In this document: piece after piece, positions 16,199 through 25,130 of the stretch
Layout: every line of letters starts with the position of its first letter
How positions within the stretch are numbered: the stretch's first letter is position 1
Assembly: GCA_043777375.1 (NCBI GenBank)
Contig: JAYWHX010000005.1
Span: 13,687-77,686, forward strand
Origin: TH-plancto1 sp043777375
Lineage (GTDB): Bacteria; Planctomycetota; Planctomycetia; Planctomycetales; Planctomycetaceae
Length of the DNA stretch: 64,000 nucleotides
Reading direction: 5' to 3'
The notes under the pieces: model-generated
Databases searched by the model: none
What the model was told of the DNA's origin: nothing
Seen by the model: the letters and a program-made list of their open reading frames with translations, nothing else
Position numbers and translations under genes: made by a program

Positions 16199-17509
16199 TT
16201 AGCGCTCCCCTCGCAAGGTCACTGCACGTGGTGGCTGGGCCACGGACGAGTGCCCAGCTGGCTCGTGAGTGTGTTGACCCGGACCATGACCATGTTCGTG
16301 GTGATCTGGCTCAGGTGCAGCGACCGGAACTTCCGCAGTCGGTAGCACTGGAACTCGATTACCGATCGAACTCACCGGAAACATCGTCGGACGTCCCACT
16401 GCTGTGAGCCAGACGAGGGGATACATCACCGATCCGATGAAGAGGAAGCAGCTGATCGGGACCAGATACTTCAGGCAAGTCTCCATGACCTGATCGATTC
16501 GAAGTCGCGGAAGTGTCCAGCGAATCCAGATCTGTACGCAAACCAGCAGGCCAGATTTTGTGAAGAATACCAACATCCCCAGGACTCGCCCTGGATAGCC
16601 GCCGAGAACGGAACTGAGAGCCGAATCTAGCGGAGCGATCCCCGTCCACCAGCCTCCGAGGAAGAGCAGCACACCGAGGCCGCTCACAAAGAACATGCTG
16701 GCGTATTCCGCCAGGAAGAAGAACGACCACCGCATGCCGCTGTACTCGGTGTGGAATCCACCGACCAGCTCGCTCTCAGCCTCGGCGAGGTCGAACGGGG
16801 CCCGCTTGTTACTGGCCAGGGTCACAACAAAGAACACGAAGAAGGCGAGGAAGGCGAACGGGCTGTGGAAGATCAGCCAGTTCGTAAACCAACCACTCTG
16901 CATGTGGCAGATTTCATTCAAATTCATCGAACCACAGATCAGCACAGGGATCACAGCTGTGATGCCGAGCGGAACTTCGTAGCTGACCATCTGGGCGGTC
17001 TCGCGCATTCCTCCAAACAACGACCACTTCGAGCCGCTCGAATATCCCGCAAGAACAACGCCCAGCACTTCGAGTGATAGGACCGCCATCCCAATAAACA
17101 GTCCACAGTCGAGCGACACAGCCACCCAGCCATCACTGAATGGCATGAATAGAAATGAGGCAAAGGAAGCCACCACGACTAGATACGGAGAAAGCCGAAA
17201 GAGCATCTGATCCGCAGCTGCGGGGGCCAAGTCTTCTTTTTGGATTAGCTTGATGCCGTCGGCCAGCGATTGCAGCCAGCCGAATCGGCCTCCACAATGA
17301 GTCGGTCCCAGGCGGTCCTGAATACGAGCAGAGACCTTGCGTTCAGCCCAAATAAACGCGAACGCGGGGAGACCGAAAAACGCCGCCAGCAATCCAATAT
17401 GGAGCGCAGCAGCCACAAAACGCACAGCGTCCGGACTGGATGAGACCCAGCGTGCGAGCCAACCCGCAAGAGAGTCAACAATCGATGTGGCAGCCAGCGG
17501 CAGCATCAT
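16199..17509 (-). CDS. nuoH: NADH-quinone oxidoreductase subunit H with His-rich tail
   Basis: The 436-residue protein has the quinone-site signatures FIWAERKVSARIQDRLGP, FDLAEAESELVGGFHTEYSG and FLGGWW, typical of NuoH. It adds a hydrophilic C-terminal tail of about 40 residues rich in histidine (DHHEHGHGPGQHTHEPAGH). It is the first gene of the nuoHJKLMN set here. No nuoI gene lies between H and J, and the gene upstream is a haem-synthesis oxidase, so the remaining complex I genes must be elsewhere. Confidence 0.95.
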   Translation of the reverse strand: MMLPLAATSIVDSLAGWLARWVSSSPDAVRFVAAALHIGLLAAFFGLPAFAFIWAERKVSARIQDRLGPTHCGGRFGWLQSLADGIKLIQKEDLAPAAADQMLFRLSPYLVVVASFASFLFMPFSDGWVAVSLDCGLFIGMAVLSLEVLGVVLAGYSSGSKWSLFGGMRETAQMVSYEVPLGITAVIPVLICGSMNLNEICHMQSGWFTNWLIFHSPFAFLAFFVFFVVTLASNKRAPFDLAEAESELVGGFHTEYSGMRWSFFFLAEYASMFFVSGLGVLLFLGGWWTGIAPLDSALSSVLGGYPGRVLGMLVFFTKSGLLVCVQIWIRWTLPRLRIDQVMETCLKYLVPISCFLFIGSVMYPLVWLTAVGRPTMFPVSSIGNRVPVLPTAEVPVAAPEPDHHEHGHGPGQHTHEPAGHSSVAQPPRAVTLRGER

Positions 17510-17614
17510 GCAACAGATTCCGGTGGGTGTGTGGCGCGTGAACGCACCACTGCTCCTGATGGAAATGCAAGTTATGACAGAACGTTAGGGGGCTTTCAAG
17601 CGACTGGATTTCGT

Positions 17615-19120
17615 CTAGGATTCCACACCGATTGACGCCCAAATTCGCTCGGCGGCATTCTCGCCACTGAGAATGGAATCCGGGAGTCCCACCCCTCCCA
17701 ACGTGTTTCCCGCCAAGGCGATCCACGGACTCTCAGCGAGATACCCGGAGATCCGCGCGACTCGGTCGAGATGACCGACGTGGTACTGCGGCATGGCTCG
17801 GTTATATCTGGCGACCACAGCGAACTCTGGTTCGGACCGAACCCCGAAGATTGATCGTAGTTCCGCGAGTGTGGTCTCGATGAGCTGACCGTCCGTCAAC
17901 TCCATCATCTCAGGTTGGAGAGCCCCACCGATAAAGGTCCGCAAGATTGCCTTATCGGGCGGGGCCCGGTCCGGAAATTTCCGATTGAGAAACGACACAG
18001 ACAGGATGCGGCGTTTCTCAATCGCAGGAATAACGAGACCGAAGGCGTCCAGCGGATGGTCGATTTGTCGAGCGTCGTGCCCCGTAACAACGATCGCACT
18101 CGATGCATATTCAATCTGAGCCAGCTCTGCCGCAGCTGCGGGGATCGCTGACTTCAAGACATGGCTCATCTGGTAGGCGGGAGTCGCGAGAATCACAGCC
18201 GAGAAAGATGTCTGGCGATGATCGCCGCTGGCATCTGTCCATTCGAGTTCGCCAGCAGCTTCCCCAAGAGACGCGGCGAAACGTGGGGTGCCATTGGCCG
18301 CTGCAGCGGACCGTCTTTGATTCAGCGTAATCCCACTGACAGTGGCCCGCGTATGTACACGAGCGACTTGTCGCACACGTTCGGCCAGTGTGTTCATCAA
18401 CTGCGACATCCCCAGACGCAGCGAGGCAAACAGTCCGTACCTCGCACCGCTGGCCGCCTTCTCTGCACTCCTCACCACTCCGTCGTCTGCGTGCGATGCC
18501 TCGAATAAGCTGCCGTGTCGACGCTCCATCTCTAGAAATCGTGGCAGCGTGGCCAGCAGGCTGAGCTTTTCCGGATCAGCGGTGTAGATCCCGCCCACCA
18601 TCGGCTGGACGATGCGATCGAGCATCTCCTGCCCGAGCCGCCGCCTGGTGAATGACGCCAGGCTCTCATCCCCTTCTTCAGTCCGGCGTGGAATCAGTGG
18701 CTCGCACAGGCATCGGAGCTTCCCTTTCCACGAGAGGATGGGCGTCTTGAGGATCGACCACGCACTCCCCGGCGCGATCAGATTCAGGCCTTCTGGCGTC
18801 ACAATGGGCTTCCCCCGAGCCAGAATCAGCGACCGACGGTTCTTGTCGTCGGTCCCGATCAGTTCCGAGTCCAGCCCCAGCTTTCGGCACAAAGCCACAC
18901 CGCCCGGCTTGTTCGTAATAAACGAATCCGCCCCTCGCTCGATCATGGAGTCTCCAATTCGCTCACTCGTCACCAGTCCGCCCAGTCGCGGAGCCGATTC
19001 GAACAGCTCAATCTCGATATTCCGAGATCCGCCCGTGAGTTCGCTGAGGTGCAAAGCAGCAGCCATGCCGCTGATGCCGCCGCCAATGATTGCCACACGA
19101 TGAGGACTTGTTGAGTTCAT
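17615..19120 (-). CDS. hemY: Oxygen-dependent protoporphyrinogen/coproporphyrinogen oxidase (HemY type)
   Basis: The start at ATG 19120 gives 501 residues and places the FAD-binding Rossmann motif VAIIGGGISGMAAALHLSE at the N-terminus; the open frame upstream to 19261 does not resemble the family. Other landmarks are LGGLVTSERIGDSMIERGAD, PMVGGIYTADPEKLS, MPQYHVGHLDR and the closing FAD block IALAGNTLGGVGLPDSI. HemY oxidises protoporphyrinogen IX (or coproporphyrinogen III) late in haem synthesis, which fits a neighbourhood rich in cytochromes. It lies 105 bases before nuoH on the same strand. Confidence 0.92.
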   Translation of the reverse strand: MNSTSPHRVAIIGGGISGMAAALHLSELTGGSRNIEIELFESAPRLGGLVTSERIGDSMIERGADSFITNKPGGVALCRKLGLDSELIGTDDKNRRSLILARGKPIVTPEGLNLIAPGSAWSILKTPILSWKGKLRCLCEPLIPRRTEEGDESLASFTRRRLGQEMLDRIVQPMVGGIYTADPEKLSLLATLPRFLEMERRHGSLFEASHADDGVVRSAEKAASGARYGLFASLRLGMSQLMNTLAERVRQVARVHTRATVSGITLNQRRSAAAANGTPRFAASLGEAAGELEWTDASGDHRQTSFSAVILATPAYQMSHVLKSAIPAAAAELAQIEYASSAIVVTGHDARQIDHPLDAFGLVIPAIEKRRILSVSFLNRKFPDRAPPDKAILRTFIGGALQPEMMELTDGQLIETTLAELRSIFGVRSEPEFAVVARYNRAMPQYHVGHLDRVARISGYLAESPWIALAGNTLGGVGLPDSILSGENAAERIWASIGVES

Positions 19121-19467
19121 CTTGCCATTTTGAATTGCTGGCCAACGCCTCACAACCCCACACGAGGGCCGGGTCTCAATCGCGGGAAGTGCGACGATCT
19201 GGCCACTTCTCCCTGAGTAACCGGCACGATCCCTCTCCCCCGCAGGGATTGCCTGATGCATCTCCCGTACGCGAACTGGCTCCCAACCGTGGGAGTGCCC
19301 CGCCGGGCGGAGTCGCCGACAGAACTCGGTCGCGTTAGACTGCCAAATTCCGATTTTCTTCCAAAGCGGTGATCCGTCCCCGGGGCGAGTCCGTTTCGGT
19401 GAGACTGGCAGGCTGCAATCTCCGGCATCTCGATTGGTGCTCAGCAGCCGCTCTTTGAGCAGGTCCG
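19121..19467. other. Divergent promoter region between hemY and yidC
   Basis: This 347-base gap separates divergent genes and should hold both promoters. I see no gene, no strong hairpin and no recognisable operator in it. Confidence 0.4.
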
Positions 19468-21582
19468 ATGGAACAGCAAAAAACCCCTTTCGACCGCGGT
19501 CAGCTTCTCAAGATGCTGTTCCTCGGTGCCGTCATGATGATTTGGTTTCCGCTGTCTCAGCGGTTGTTTCCAGAGATGTTTGGGCAGAAGCCAGCGGTCG
19601 ATGCTCTCGCAGAGGTCGAGGGCGGGGCTGATCAGCCACTTGCAGAAGACGATAAGTCCCCAGCAGCGGTGACAACTCCTGGACCTGTCGTGGCCACTCC
19701 TGCTGAAGTCAAACCGGTTCCCGGTGTCGGCCCGTCGCCCGTGGTTCCGGTCGTCGCTCCCGCAGCACAGGCTGCCGCAGATGTCTTGGCCGAAGCCCCG
19801 CCAACACAGCACACCCTCGGTGCGATCGAGCGCGGCAAAGGGTTCTTCATGGAGGTCAAGTTGACCTCGAAGGGGGCAGCTGTCGAGTGGGCCAAGTTGA
19901 ATGATGAACGCTATAGCACCGTCGAGGATCGCAAAGTCCCGCTGCAAGTGTTAGGCAACCGGATCAAGGATGCCGATGGGACCGAGCCGGATTCATTTCA
20001 GACGGCCATCGAGGCGATCGATGCGCAGATTCAATCGCAGAGCAAATCCACACGCACAGTTCATTGGGAGTTATTGCCGGGTGCCACCAGCGAAACGGCG
20101 ACGTTTCGGCTGCGAGCCCCCGATGGCTCCGTCGAAGTCCGCAAGACGTACACCCTGCACAAGGGAGATGAAAAAGATCGCGACGAGGACGAAGTCGGAT
20201 ATCTGCTTGATCTCGACATTGAGATCCAAAACCTGAAGGATGTCGAACTCAAGCAGTCGTACAAGCTACAAGGCCCGGTCGGATTGCCGCTGGAAAACGT
20301 GGCGAACACCCGCAACTTCGTCGAACTGAAGGCCGAAACCCACGATGACCCGCTCAATTCGACCGATGTGACGGCGATCACACGCACAGCGAGTGAGATC
20401 TTGGGTCAGTTCGATAAAGCGGTTGCCAAAAAGGACCCCAATCTGGTCGACAACTGGCGAGACCCGCTGCATTTTGTCGGGGTCGATGTTCAGTTTTTTA
20501 TGGCATTGATCAAGCCGAAGACCGATCAGCTGATCGACACGAACAAGGATGGTCGCCCCGATCCGTACTTCGCGACAGTGCGGCCGATGATCTTGACACG
20601 CGATAAAGACAAGCCTCAGCGGAGTGATATCAGCGTGATGCTGACCTCCACCCCCTTGGTGATTCCTCCAAAGGGAACAGTCAAGCACTCGTTCGAGATC
20701 TTCATTGGTCCAAAGCGAATTTCTCTGGCCCGTCCGCTCGGGGAAGAGTCCGCGCTCAATTTTGGGCGGCTGGCGTTCATCACGAAGACGATGCTGTGGA
20801 TTCTGCAATTCTTCCGCTATACGTGCCACCTGCCGTACGGGCTGGCCATCATCCTGCTGACCTTCACAGTTCGCATGTGCCTGCTGCCGATCACCAAAAA
20901 GCAGGTGTACGACGGCGAGAAGATGAAGCTGATTACGCCGGAACTGGCCAAGCTCAAGGCCAAGTACGCGACCGAGCCAGAGAAGTTCGTCGGCGCGCAG
21001 CGTGATCTGATGAAGCGCTACAACCACAACATGTTCGGCGGATGCCTGCCGCTGTTCCTCCAACTGCCGATCTTCATCAGCCTGTACAATGCCTTGTACA
21101 CAGCGATTGATTTGCGGATGGCGAAATTCCTGTGGATCGAGAATCTGGCCGCACCGGATGCCCTGTTCAGCCTAGGTCGAGAGATCCCGTGGATCGGGTC
21201 GACTTTTAACCTGCTGCCACTGATCAACGTGGGTCTGTTCTTGTTTCAGCAGAAACAGATGATGCCACCTGCTCAGAACGAAGAAGAGCAGATGCGGAAC
21301 AAGATGATGAGCTACATGACCGTGTTCATGGGGTTCATGTTCTACACGGTGCCAGGCGGACTCTGTCTGTACTTCATTGCGTCGAGCTTGCTGGGGATGG
21401 CCGAACGGAGCCTGCTGAAGCGGTTCATGCCGCCGATCGTGCTGCAACCGGTTTCGACCACTCCTGAACTGATCGACCCGAATCGCCCCAAGTCGTTTAT
21501 CGAGAAGCTCCTGGCAGCTGCCGATGCCGCCAAGCAGCAAACAGACGGGCAGGGGACTAACCGTCCGCGCGATGGCCGCTAG
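19468..21582 (+). CDS. yidC: Membrane protein insertase YidC
   Basis: The 704-residue product has an N-terminal anchor (LLKMLFLGAVMMIWFPLSQRL), a low-complexity Pro/Ala/Val linker, a large periplasmic domain (about residues 115-430) and the five-helix insertase core. The core includes TFTVRMCLLPITKKQ, with the groove arginine, then KAKYATEPEKFVGAQRDLM and GGCLPLFLQLPIFISLYNAL. It inserts inner-membrane proteins alone or with Sec. The length exceeds that of E. coli YidC (548) mainly through the linker and periplasmic domain. QueF follows 74 bases downstream. Confidence 0.95.
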   Translation: MEQQKTPFDRGQLLKMLFLGAVMMIWFPLSQRLFPEMFGQKPAVDALAEVEGGADQPLAEDDKSPAAVTTPGPVVATPAEVKPVPGVGPSPVVPVVAPAAQAAADVLAEAPPTQHTLGAIERGKGFFMEVKLTSKGAAVEWAKLNDERYSTVEDRKVPLQVLGNRIKDADGTEPDSFQTAIEAIDAQIQSQSKSTRTVHWELLPGATSETATFRLRAPDGSVEVRKTYTLHKGDEKDRDEDEVGYLLDLDIEIQNLKDVELKQSYKLQGPVGLPLENVANTRNFVELKAETHDDPLNSTDVTAITRTASEILGQFDKAVAKKDPNLVDNWRDPLHFVGVDVQFFMALIKPKTDQLIDTNKDGRPDPYFATVRPMILTRDKDKPQRSDISVMLTSTPLVIPPKGTVKHSFEIFIGPKRISLARPLGEESALNFGRLAFITKTMLWILQFFRYTCHLPYGLAIILLTFTVRMCLLPITKKQVYDGEKMKLITPELAKLKAKYATEPEKFVGAQRDLMKRYNHNMFGGCLPLFLQLPIFISLYNALYTAIDLRMAKFLWIENLAAPDALFSLGREIPWIGSTFNLLPLINVGLFLFQQKQMMPPAQNEEEQMRNKMMSYMTVFMGFMFYTVPGGLCLYFIASSLLGMAERSLLKRFMPPIVLQPVSTTPELIDPNRPKSFIEKLLAAADAAKQQTDGQGTNRPRDGR

Positions 21583-21656
21583 AATCTCGGGCTTTTCCGT
21601 TGCTCAGTCATTCTGTCGCTGAACATTGCTGCTGATTCACCGCAAGAAGAAATCTC

Positions 21657-22022
21657 ATGTCCCAGCCATCCCGCGACCTGCTCGAAACCTTTGACAATCC
21701 ATTCCCACAGCGTGACTACATTGTCGACACGGTCTGTCCCGAGTTCACTTCGATGTGTCCCAAAACCGGACAGCCGGACTTCGGAACCCTCACGATTTCC
21801 TACATCCCGGATCGTCAGAATTACGAACTCAAGTCCCTGAAACTGTATTTGCAGCAATACCGCAATCATGGAGCTTTTTACGAGAACGTCACCAATACGA
21901 TTCTCGATGACCTCGTGGCGGTGACCAAGCCGCGCTGGATGAAGATCACAGCTGACTTCACTCCCCGTGGAGGAATTCGCACGACGGTGATTGTCGAGCA
22001 TCCCCCGCGAGCGAGTCGTTAG
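21657..22022 (+). CDS. queF: NADPH-dependent 7-cyano-7-deazaguanine reductase QueF
   Basis: The 121-residue protein is the short, single-domain (type I) QueF. It has the catalytic cysteine in CPEFTSMCPKTGQPDFG, the substrate motif YELKSLKLYLQQYRNHG and the Glu in FYENVTN. It reduces preQ0 to preQ1 in queuosine synthesis. No other queuosine genes are in the window. The gene ends before a repeat-rich 780-base gap. Confidence 0.95.
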   Translation: MSQPSRDLLETFDNPFPQRDYIVDTVCPEFTSMCPKTGQPDFGTLTISYIPDRQNYELKSLKLYLQQYRNHGAFYENVTNTILDDLVAVTKPRWMKITADFTPRGGIRTTVIVEHPPRASR

Positions 22023-22805
22023 GCCGTCAGGAGAAAAGAGTCTCCTCACCACCCCGCTTGTCGGAGTGGGACCGGCGCTGGTGCGCCAAGGCACTGTCGG
22101 TCAACAAGTGTCGCCTTGCGCTTCGCGAAAGAGCGTTGTTTTGCGGAGCGAAAGGCGACTATGACAGCGACTTGAGGCACGGAGGCACCAAGGGGGAATT
22201 CTTTAGCAGCCTTCGGGGATCTCTGGGGGGATCACACTGAGTGCCCTTGTGTGAGACATTCTGGCTGAAGCCAAAGTCGCAAACTCGCCAGCCGTTCCTT
22301 GTCCGGCCAGACTTTATGGCACTGACATGAACGCTCAACGCTGACGAATTTCCCGCCAAGCCCCGAGGGTGGCGGTCACCTCTGCCTAGCCCGCTGCGCC
22401 AGCAAGGGCCGCGTGCCAGAAACCTCGATTTGCACAGCAAGCGGGCTTCGCTTGTCGCCTTTCTCACCGAAAAAGAATGCCGTCTCACTGATTGAATCGC
22501 GCCCCGGACCAGTCGGTCGACTCATCGCCCAGGAGATAGGCGTCCGGCACGCGGCCCTTGCTGGCGCAGCGGGCTGGACTTGGGGCGTTTTCAAAGGTGC
22601 CATAAAATCTGGCCGCACACGTCGTTCCCGAATCGGGGGTTTTCCTTGTGCGATCATGGTCCAATGGTTCAGAATGACCGTTGCGGTTCGCGAAGGTGAG
22701 CCGTCCCGCCTGATTCCGCCCACCTGGACCTCGGTTCTCATGCACGCGTATCAAGACTGCGTCCCTGCGATCCGCTGTCAACTCCTGTCGTGCTGAGTTC
22801 CCTCC
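22023..22805. other. 783-base repeat-rich intergenic region before cytochrome b gene
   Basis: No protein is supported here; all frames are short or made of repeats. It contains an inverted pair GTCGCCTTGCGCTTCGCG / GGAGCGAAAGGCGAC at about 22110-22159, a GGCACCAAGGGGGAA...GTGTGAGACATTC stretch (22185-22262) related to one at 55660-55763, and the perfect long inverted repeat at 22388-22575. The cytochrome b promoter presumably lies in its 3' part. Confidence 0.5.
22388..22575. repeat. Perfect 30-base inverted repeat, GCGCCAGCAAGGGCCGCG family
   Basis: The arms at 22388-22417 and 22546-22575 are exact reverse complements over 30 bases, separated by 128 bases of unique sequence. Solitary relatives of the core occur at about 4800 and 58335, and a looser hairpin version at 34802-34845, so the pair may be a composite or mobilised form of a dispersed repeat. 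No open reading frame for a transposase lies between the arms. Confidence 0.85.
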
Positions 22806-24707
22806 ATGATTAATAGCCTCCTCGCGTGGTTTGATGATCGGACCGGTTACCGGAAGATCATGCATGAAGCTCTGTTCGAGAGCATTCCCGGCGGCGCTCG
22901 CTGGCGATATGTCTGGGGTAGTACGCTGGTCTTCACCTTCGTGTTACAGATGATCACCGGCGTCCTGTTGTGGACCGCCTACAGCCCCAGCACGAAGACT
23001 GCCTGGGAAAGCGTCTACTACATCCAGAACGAGATGACCCTGGGCTGGCTGGTTCGTGGAATCCACCATTTCGCCGCTCAGGCGATGATCATCCTGATGG
23101 TGATCCACGTGGTCCAAGTCGTCATAGACGGAGCCTACAAGGCCCCGCGCGAACTGAATTTTTGGCTCGGTCTTGTCCTGATGCAAATCGTGATGGGACT
23201 GGGGCTGACCGGGTATCTGCTGCCCTGGGATCAGAAGGGTTACTACGCCACGCAGGTCGCCACCGAGATCATGGGCTCGACTCCGGTGGTGGGCCCCTCG
23301 ATCCAAAAGATCGCCCAAGGCGGCAGCGAGTATGGCCATCATACGCTCACTCGCTTCTTCGCCATGCACGCAGGTGTCTTGCCCGCACTCCTCGTCGGGT
23401 TTCTCGTCCTGCACATCGCCGTCTTCCGCCGACATGGCATCACTCCCGCAGAGCCACGCAAGAAGCCAGATGGCATGTTCTGGCCCGACCAGATTCTAAT
23501 GGACGGAGTCGCGTGCCTGACCATTCTGGCCGCGCTCATGGGGCTGTCGCTCTACTACCATGGAGCCGAACTCAGCGCCCCGGCGAACCCCGCCGAAGCC
23601 TACAACGCCGCTCGTCCCGAGTGGTACTACATGTTCCTGTTCCGCTTCCTCAAGTTCGAGTGGGTCTCCCAACTCGGCGAGATGACGCATCTGGGAGAAG
23701 CGTTCGGCGCCATCGTGATTCCCGGAATCCTGATGACTATTCTGGCTGCGATGCCGATCATTGGCCGTAAGCGCGCCGGGCACGTGTTCAACGTGGCATT
23801 CCTGTTCATCGTCATGCTCGGTGCCGGCAGCTTGACCGGGTATGCCCTCTACGAAGACTGGTTCCAGGACGACGCCGACAGCCGGGATTTTCGAGCAGCT
23901 GTGGATCAGGCGCATCTCGATGGGGCGCGGACAGTGGAACTCGCGCAGTCACCCACCGGGATTCCGGCCGATGGGGCGATTTCGCTCTTGCGGAACGACC
24001 CACTGACGCAAGGATCACAGATGTTCAAGACTTACTGCTTGGATTGCCACCAATCGGCGGGCATGATTTCCGCGTCGAAGTCGCAAGGCCCACAACTCGT
24101 CGATTTGCTGCATCGCGAGAACGTCAACTTCGGTAGCCGCGACTGGATCAAGTCGGTGTTGTTGGATTTCGAGGGGCACTTCGCCTCTCTGAAGAACATC
24201 ACCGAGGCCAACGGCATGTCGCCCGAGCGAGCTGCATCGGCAGCTGCGATTTTAAGTGGCTCGATGAAGGACTGGTCGGCGACCAACGCCCCACTGCTGA
24301 AAGATCCCGCCAACGCCGCCGACTTCGCAGCGCTGGTCGAGTTTCTGTATGCCCAGGGCGACCGCGCTGACGCCTTGCCAGATGACGATGCGAAGGTCCA
24401 GCGGGGCAGCGAGATCTTTGCCAATGGCAAGCTGACACAAGGCGAATTCGATTCCGCCTGCCTGTCATGCCACTCGATGAAATCGCTGGAAGCACCCGAA
24501 GCCTCAGCCAATTTTCCAATCCTGACAGGCTACGCCGGGAAAGAGTGGCTGAAGCAGTTCATCTCCGACCCCCAAGCCCACTACGCCGGCGGCGATTCCG
24601 GGAACAACGTCATGCCTGGCTTCAAGGACCAGCTCACCGCGAAGGAACTCGACCTGCTGGTCCGTTTCCTGACCGGGGATTACTACCAGAGCGAACTCAA
24701 ACCGTAG
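22806..24707 (+). CDS. Cytochrome b fused to two c-type haem sites (bc/b6f-like quinol oxidase subunit)
   Basis: The 633-residue protein joins a full cytochrome b (residues about 1-350) to a periplasmic tail with CLDCH (411-415) and CLSCH (552-556). Haem b ligands are His87/His101 and His188/His203; the spacings are 13 and 14 residues, the second being the b6f-type spacing. The quinol-oxidation motif PEWY is at 271-274. It would pass electrons from quinol through haem b and c to downstream acceptors, such as the dihaem lipoprotein and cbb3 oxidase encoded next. A Rieske gene, normally adjacent, is absent from the window. Confidence 0.93.
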   Translation: MINSLLAWFDDRTGYRKIMHEALFESIPGGARWRYVWGSTLVFTFVLQMITGVLLWTAYSPSTKTAWESVYYIQNEMTLGWLVRGIHHFAAQAMIILMVIHVVQVVIDGAYKAPRELNFWLGLVLMQIVMGLGLTGYLLPWDQKGYYATQVATEIMGSTPVVGPSIQKIAQGGSEYGHHTLTRFFAMHAGVLPALLVGFLVLHIAVFRRHGITPAEPRKKPDGMFWPDQILMDGVACLTILAALMGLSLYYHGAELSAPANPAEAYNAARPEWYYMFLFRFLKFEWVSQLGEMTHLGEAFGAIVIPGILMTILAAMPIIGRKRAGHVFNVAFLFIVMLGAGSLTGYALYEDWFQDDADSRDFRAAVDQAHLDGARTVELAQSPTGIPADGAISLLRNDPLTQGSQMFKTYCLDCHQSAGMISASKSQGPQLVDLLHRENVNFGSRDWIKSVLLDFEGHFASLKNITEANGMSPERAASAAAILSGSMKDWSATNAPLLKDPANAADFAALVEFLYAQGDRADALPDDDAKVQRGSEIFANGKLTQGEFDSACLSCHSMKSLEAPEASANFPILTGYAGKEWLKQFISDPQAHYAGGDSGNNVMPGFKDQLTAKELDLLVRFLTGDYYQSELKP

Positions 24708-24857
24708 CAGAGTTCGTCAGAATTCTGCCGTCTCAATCCGAATCCCGAAGAGCCAATCCTCTCCTCGGAACTCTGGCGAATTCCTCGATCACCAAAGACC
24801 GCCGAATCGGATGACGGTAGACTGAACGAGCTGCCCTCAGTGCTAGGAGTGCGTTTC

Positions 24858-25130
24858 ATGGAGATCGCGACAGCGGATTTGGCTGATGCCCTCTTTCGAG
24901 AGAAGGTACTCCGCGCCCGGCAACAGACTCCCAGCGAGAAATGGGCGATCTGTTTCGAACTCCACGAACTCGCGATCGCAACTATGCGGGCCGGGATTGT
25001 GGCTCAGTTCCCTGAGCGAGACGACTCCGGGATTGCTGCCGAACTCGACCGCCGACTGCGAATTCGAAGGCAGTTGGAAGAACAGGGGATCTACGTCCCG
25101 ATTCCTGATGCGGAGCCACCCTGCCCATGA
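24858..25130 (+). CDS. Small helical protein, candidate antitoxin-like partner (copy 2)
   Basis: This 90-residue protein begins at ATG 24858, eight bases after AGGAG. It contains SEKWAICFELHELAIATMRAG, then I, Pro, AELDRRLRIRRQ and ends near IYVPIPDAEPPCP. The pattern EK-A, H, M-x-x-GI, P, AE-x-x-RR matches the protein at 2436-2681, and like that one it overlaps a downstream nucleotidyltransferase gene (here by an ATGA junction). Similar small proteins are annotated in other genomes as antitoxin-like; this has not been shown for either copy. Confidence 0.7.
   Translation: MEIATADLADALFREKVLRARQQTPSEKWAICFELHELAIATMRAGIVAQFPERDDSGIAAELDRRLRIRRQLEEQGIYVPIPDAEPPCP

Noticed and set aside
22388..22575. 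Possible insertion sequence flanked by 30-base inverted repeats
   Set aside because: The 128-base spacer is too short for a transposase and has no open frame, so at most it is a non-autonomous element.
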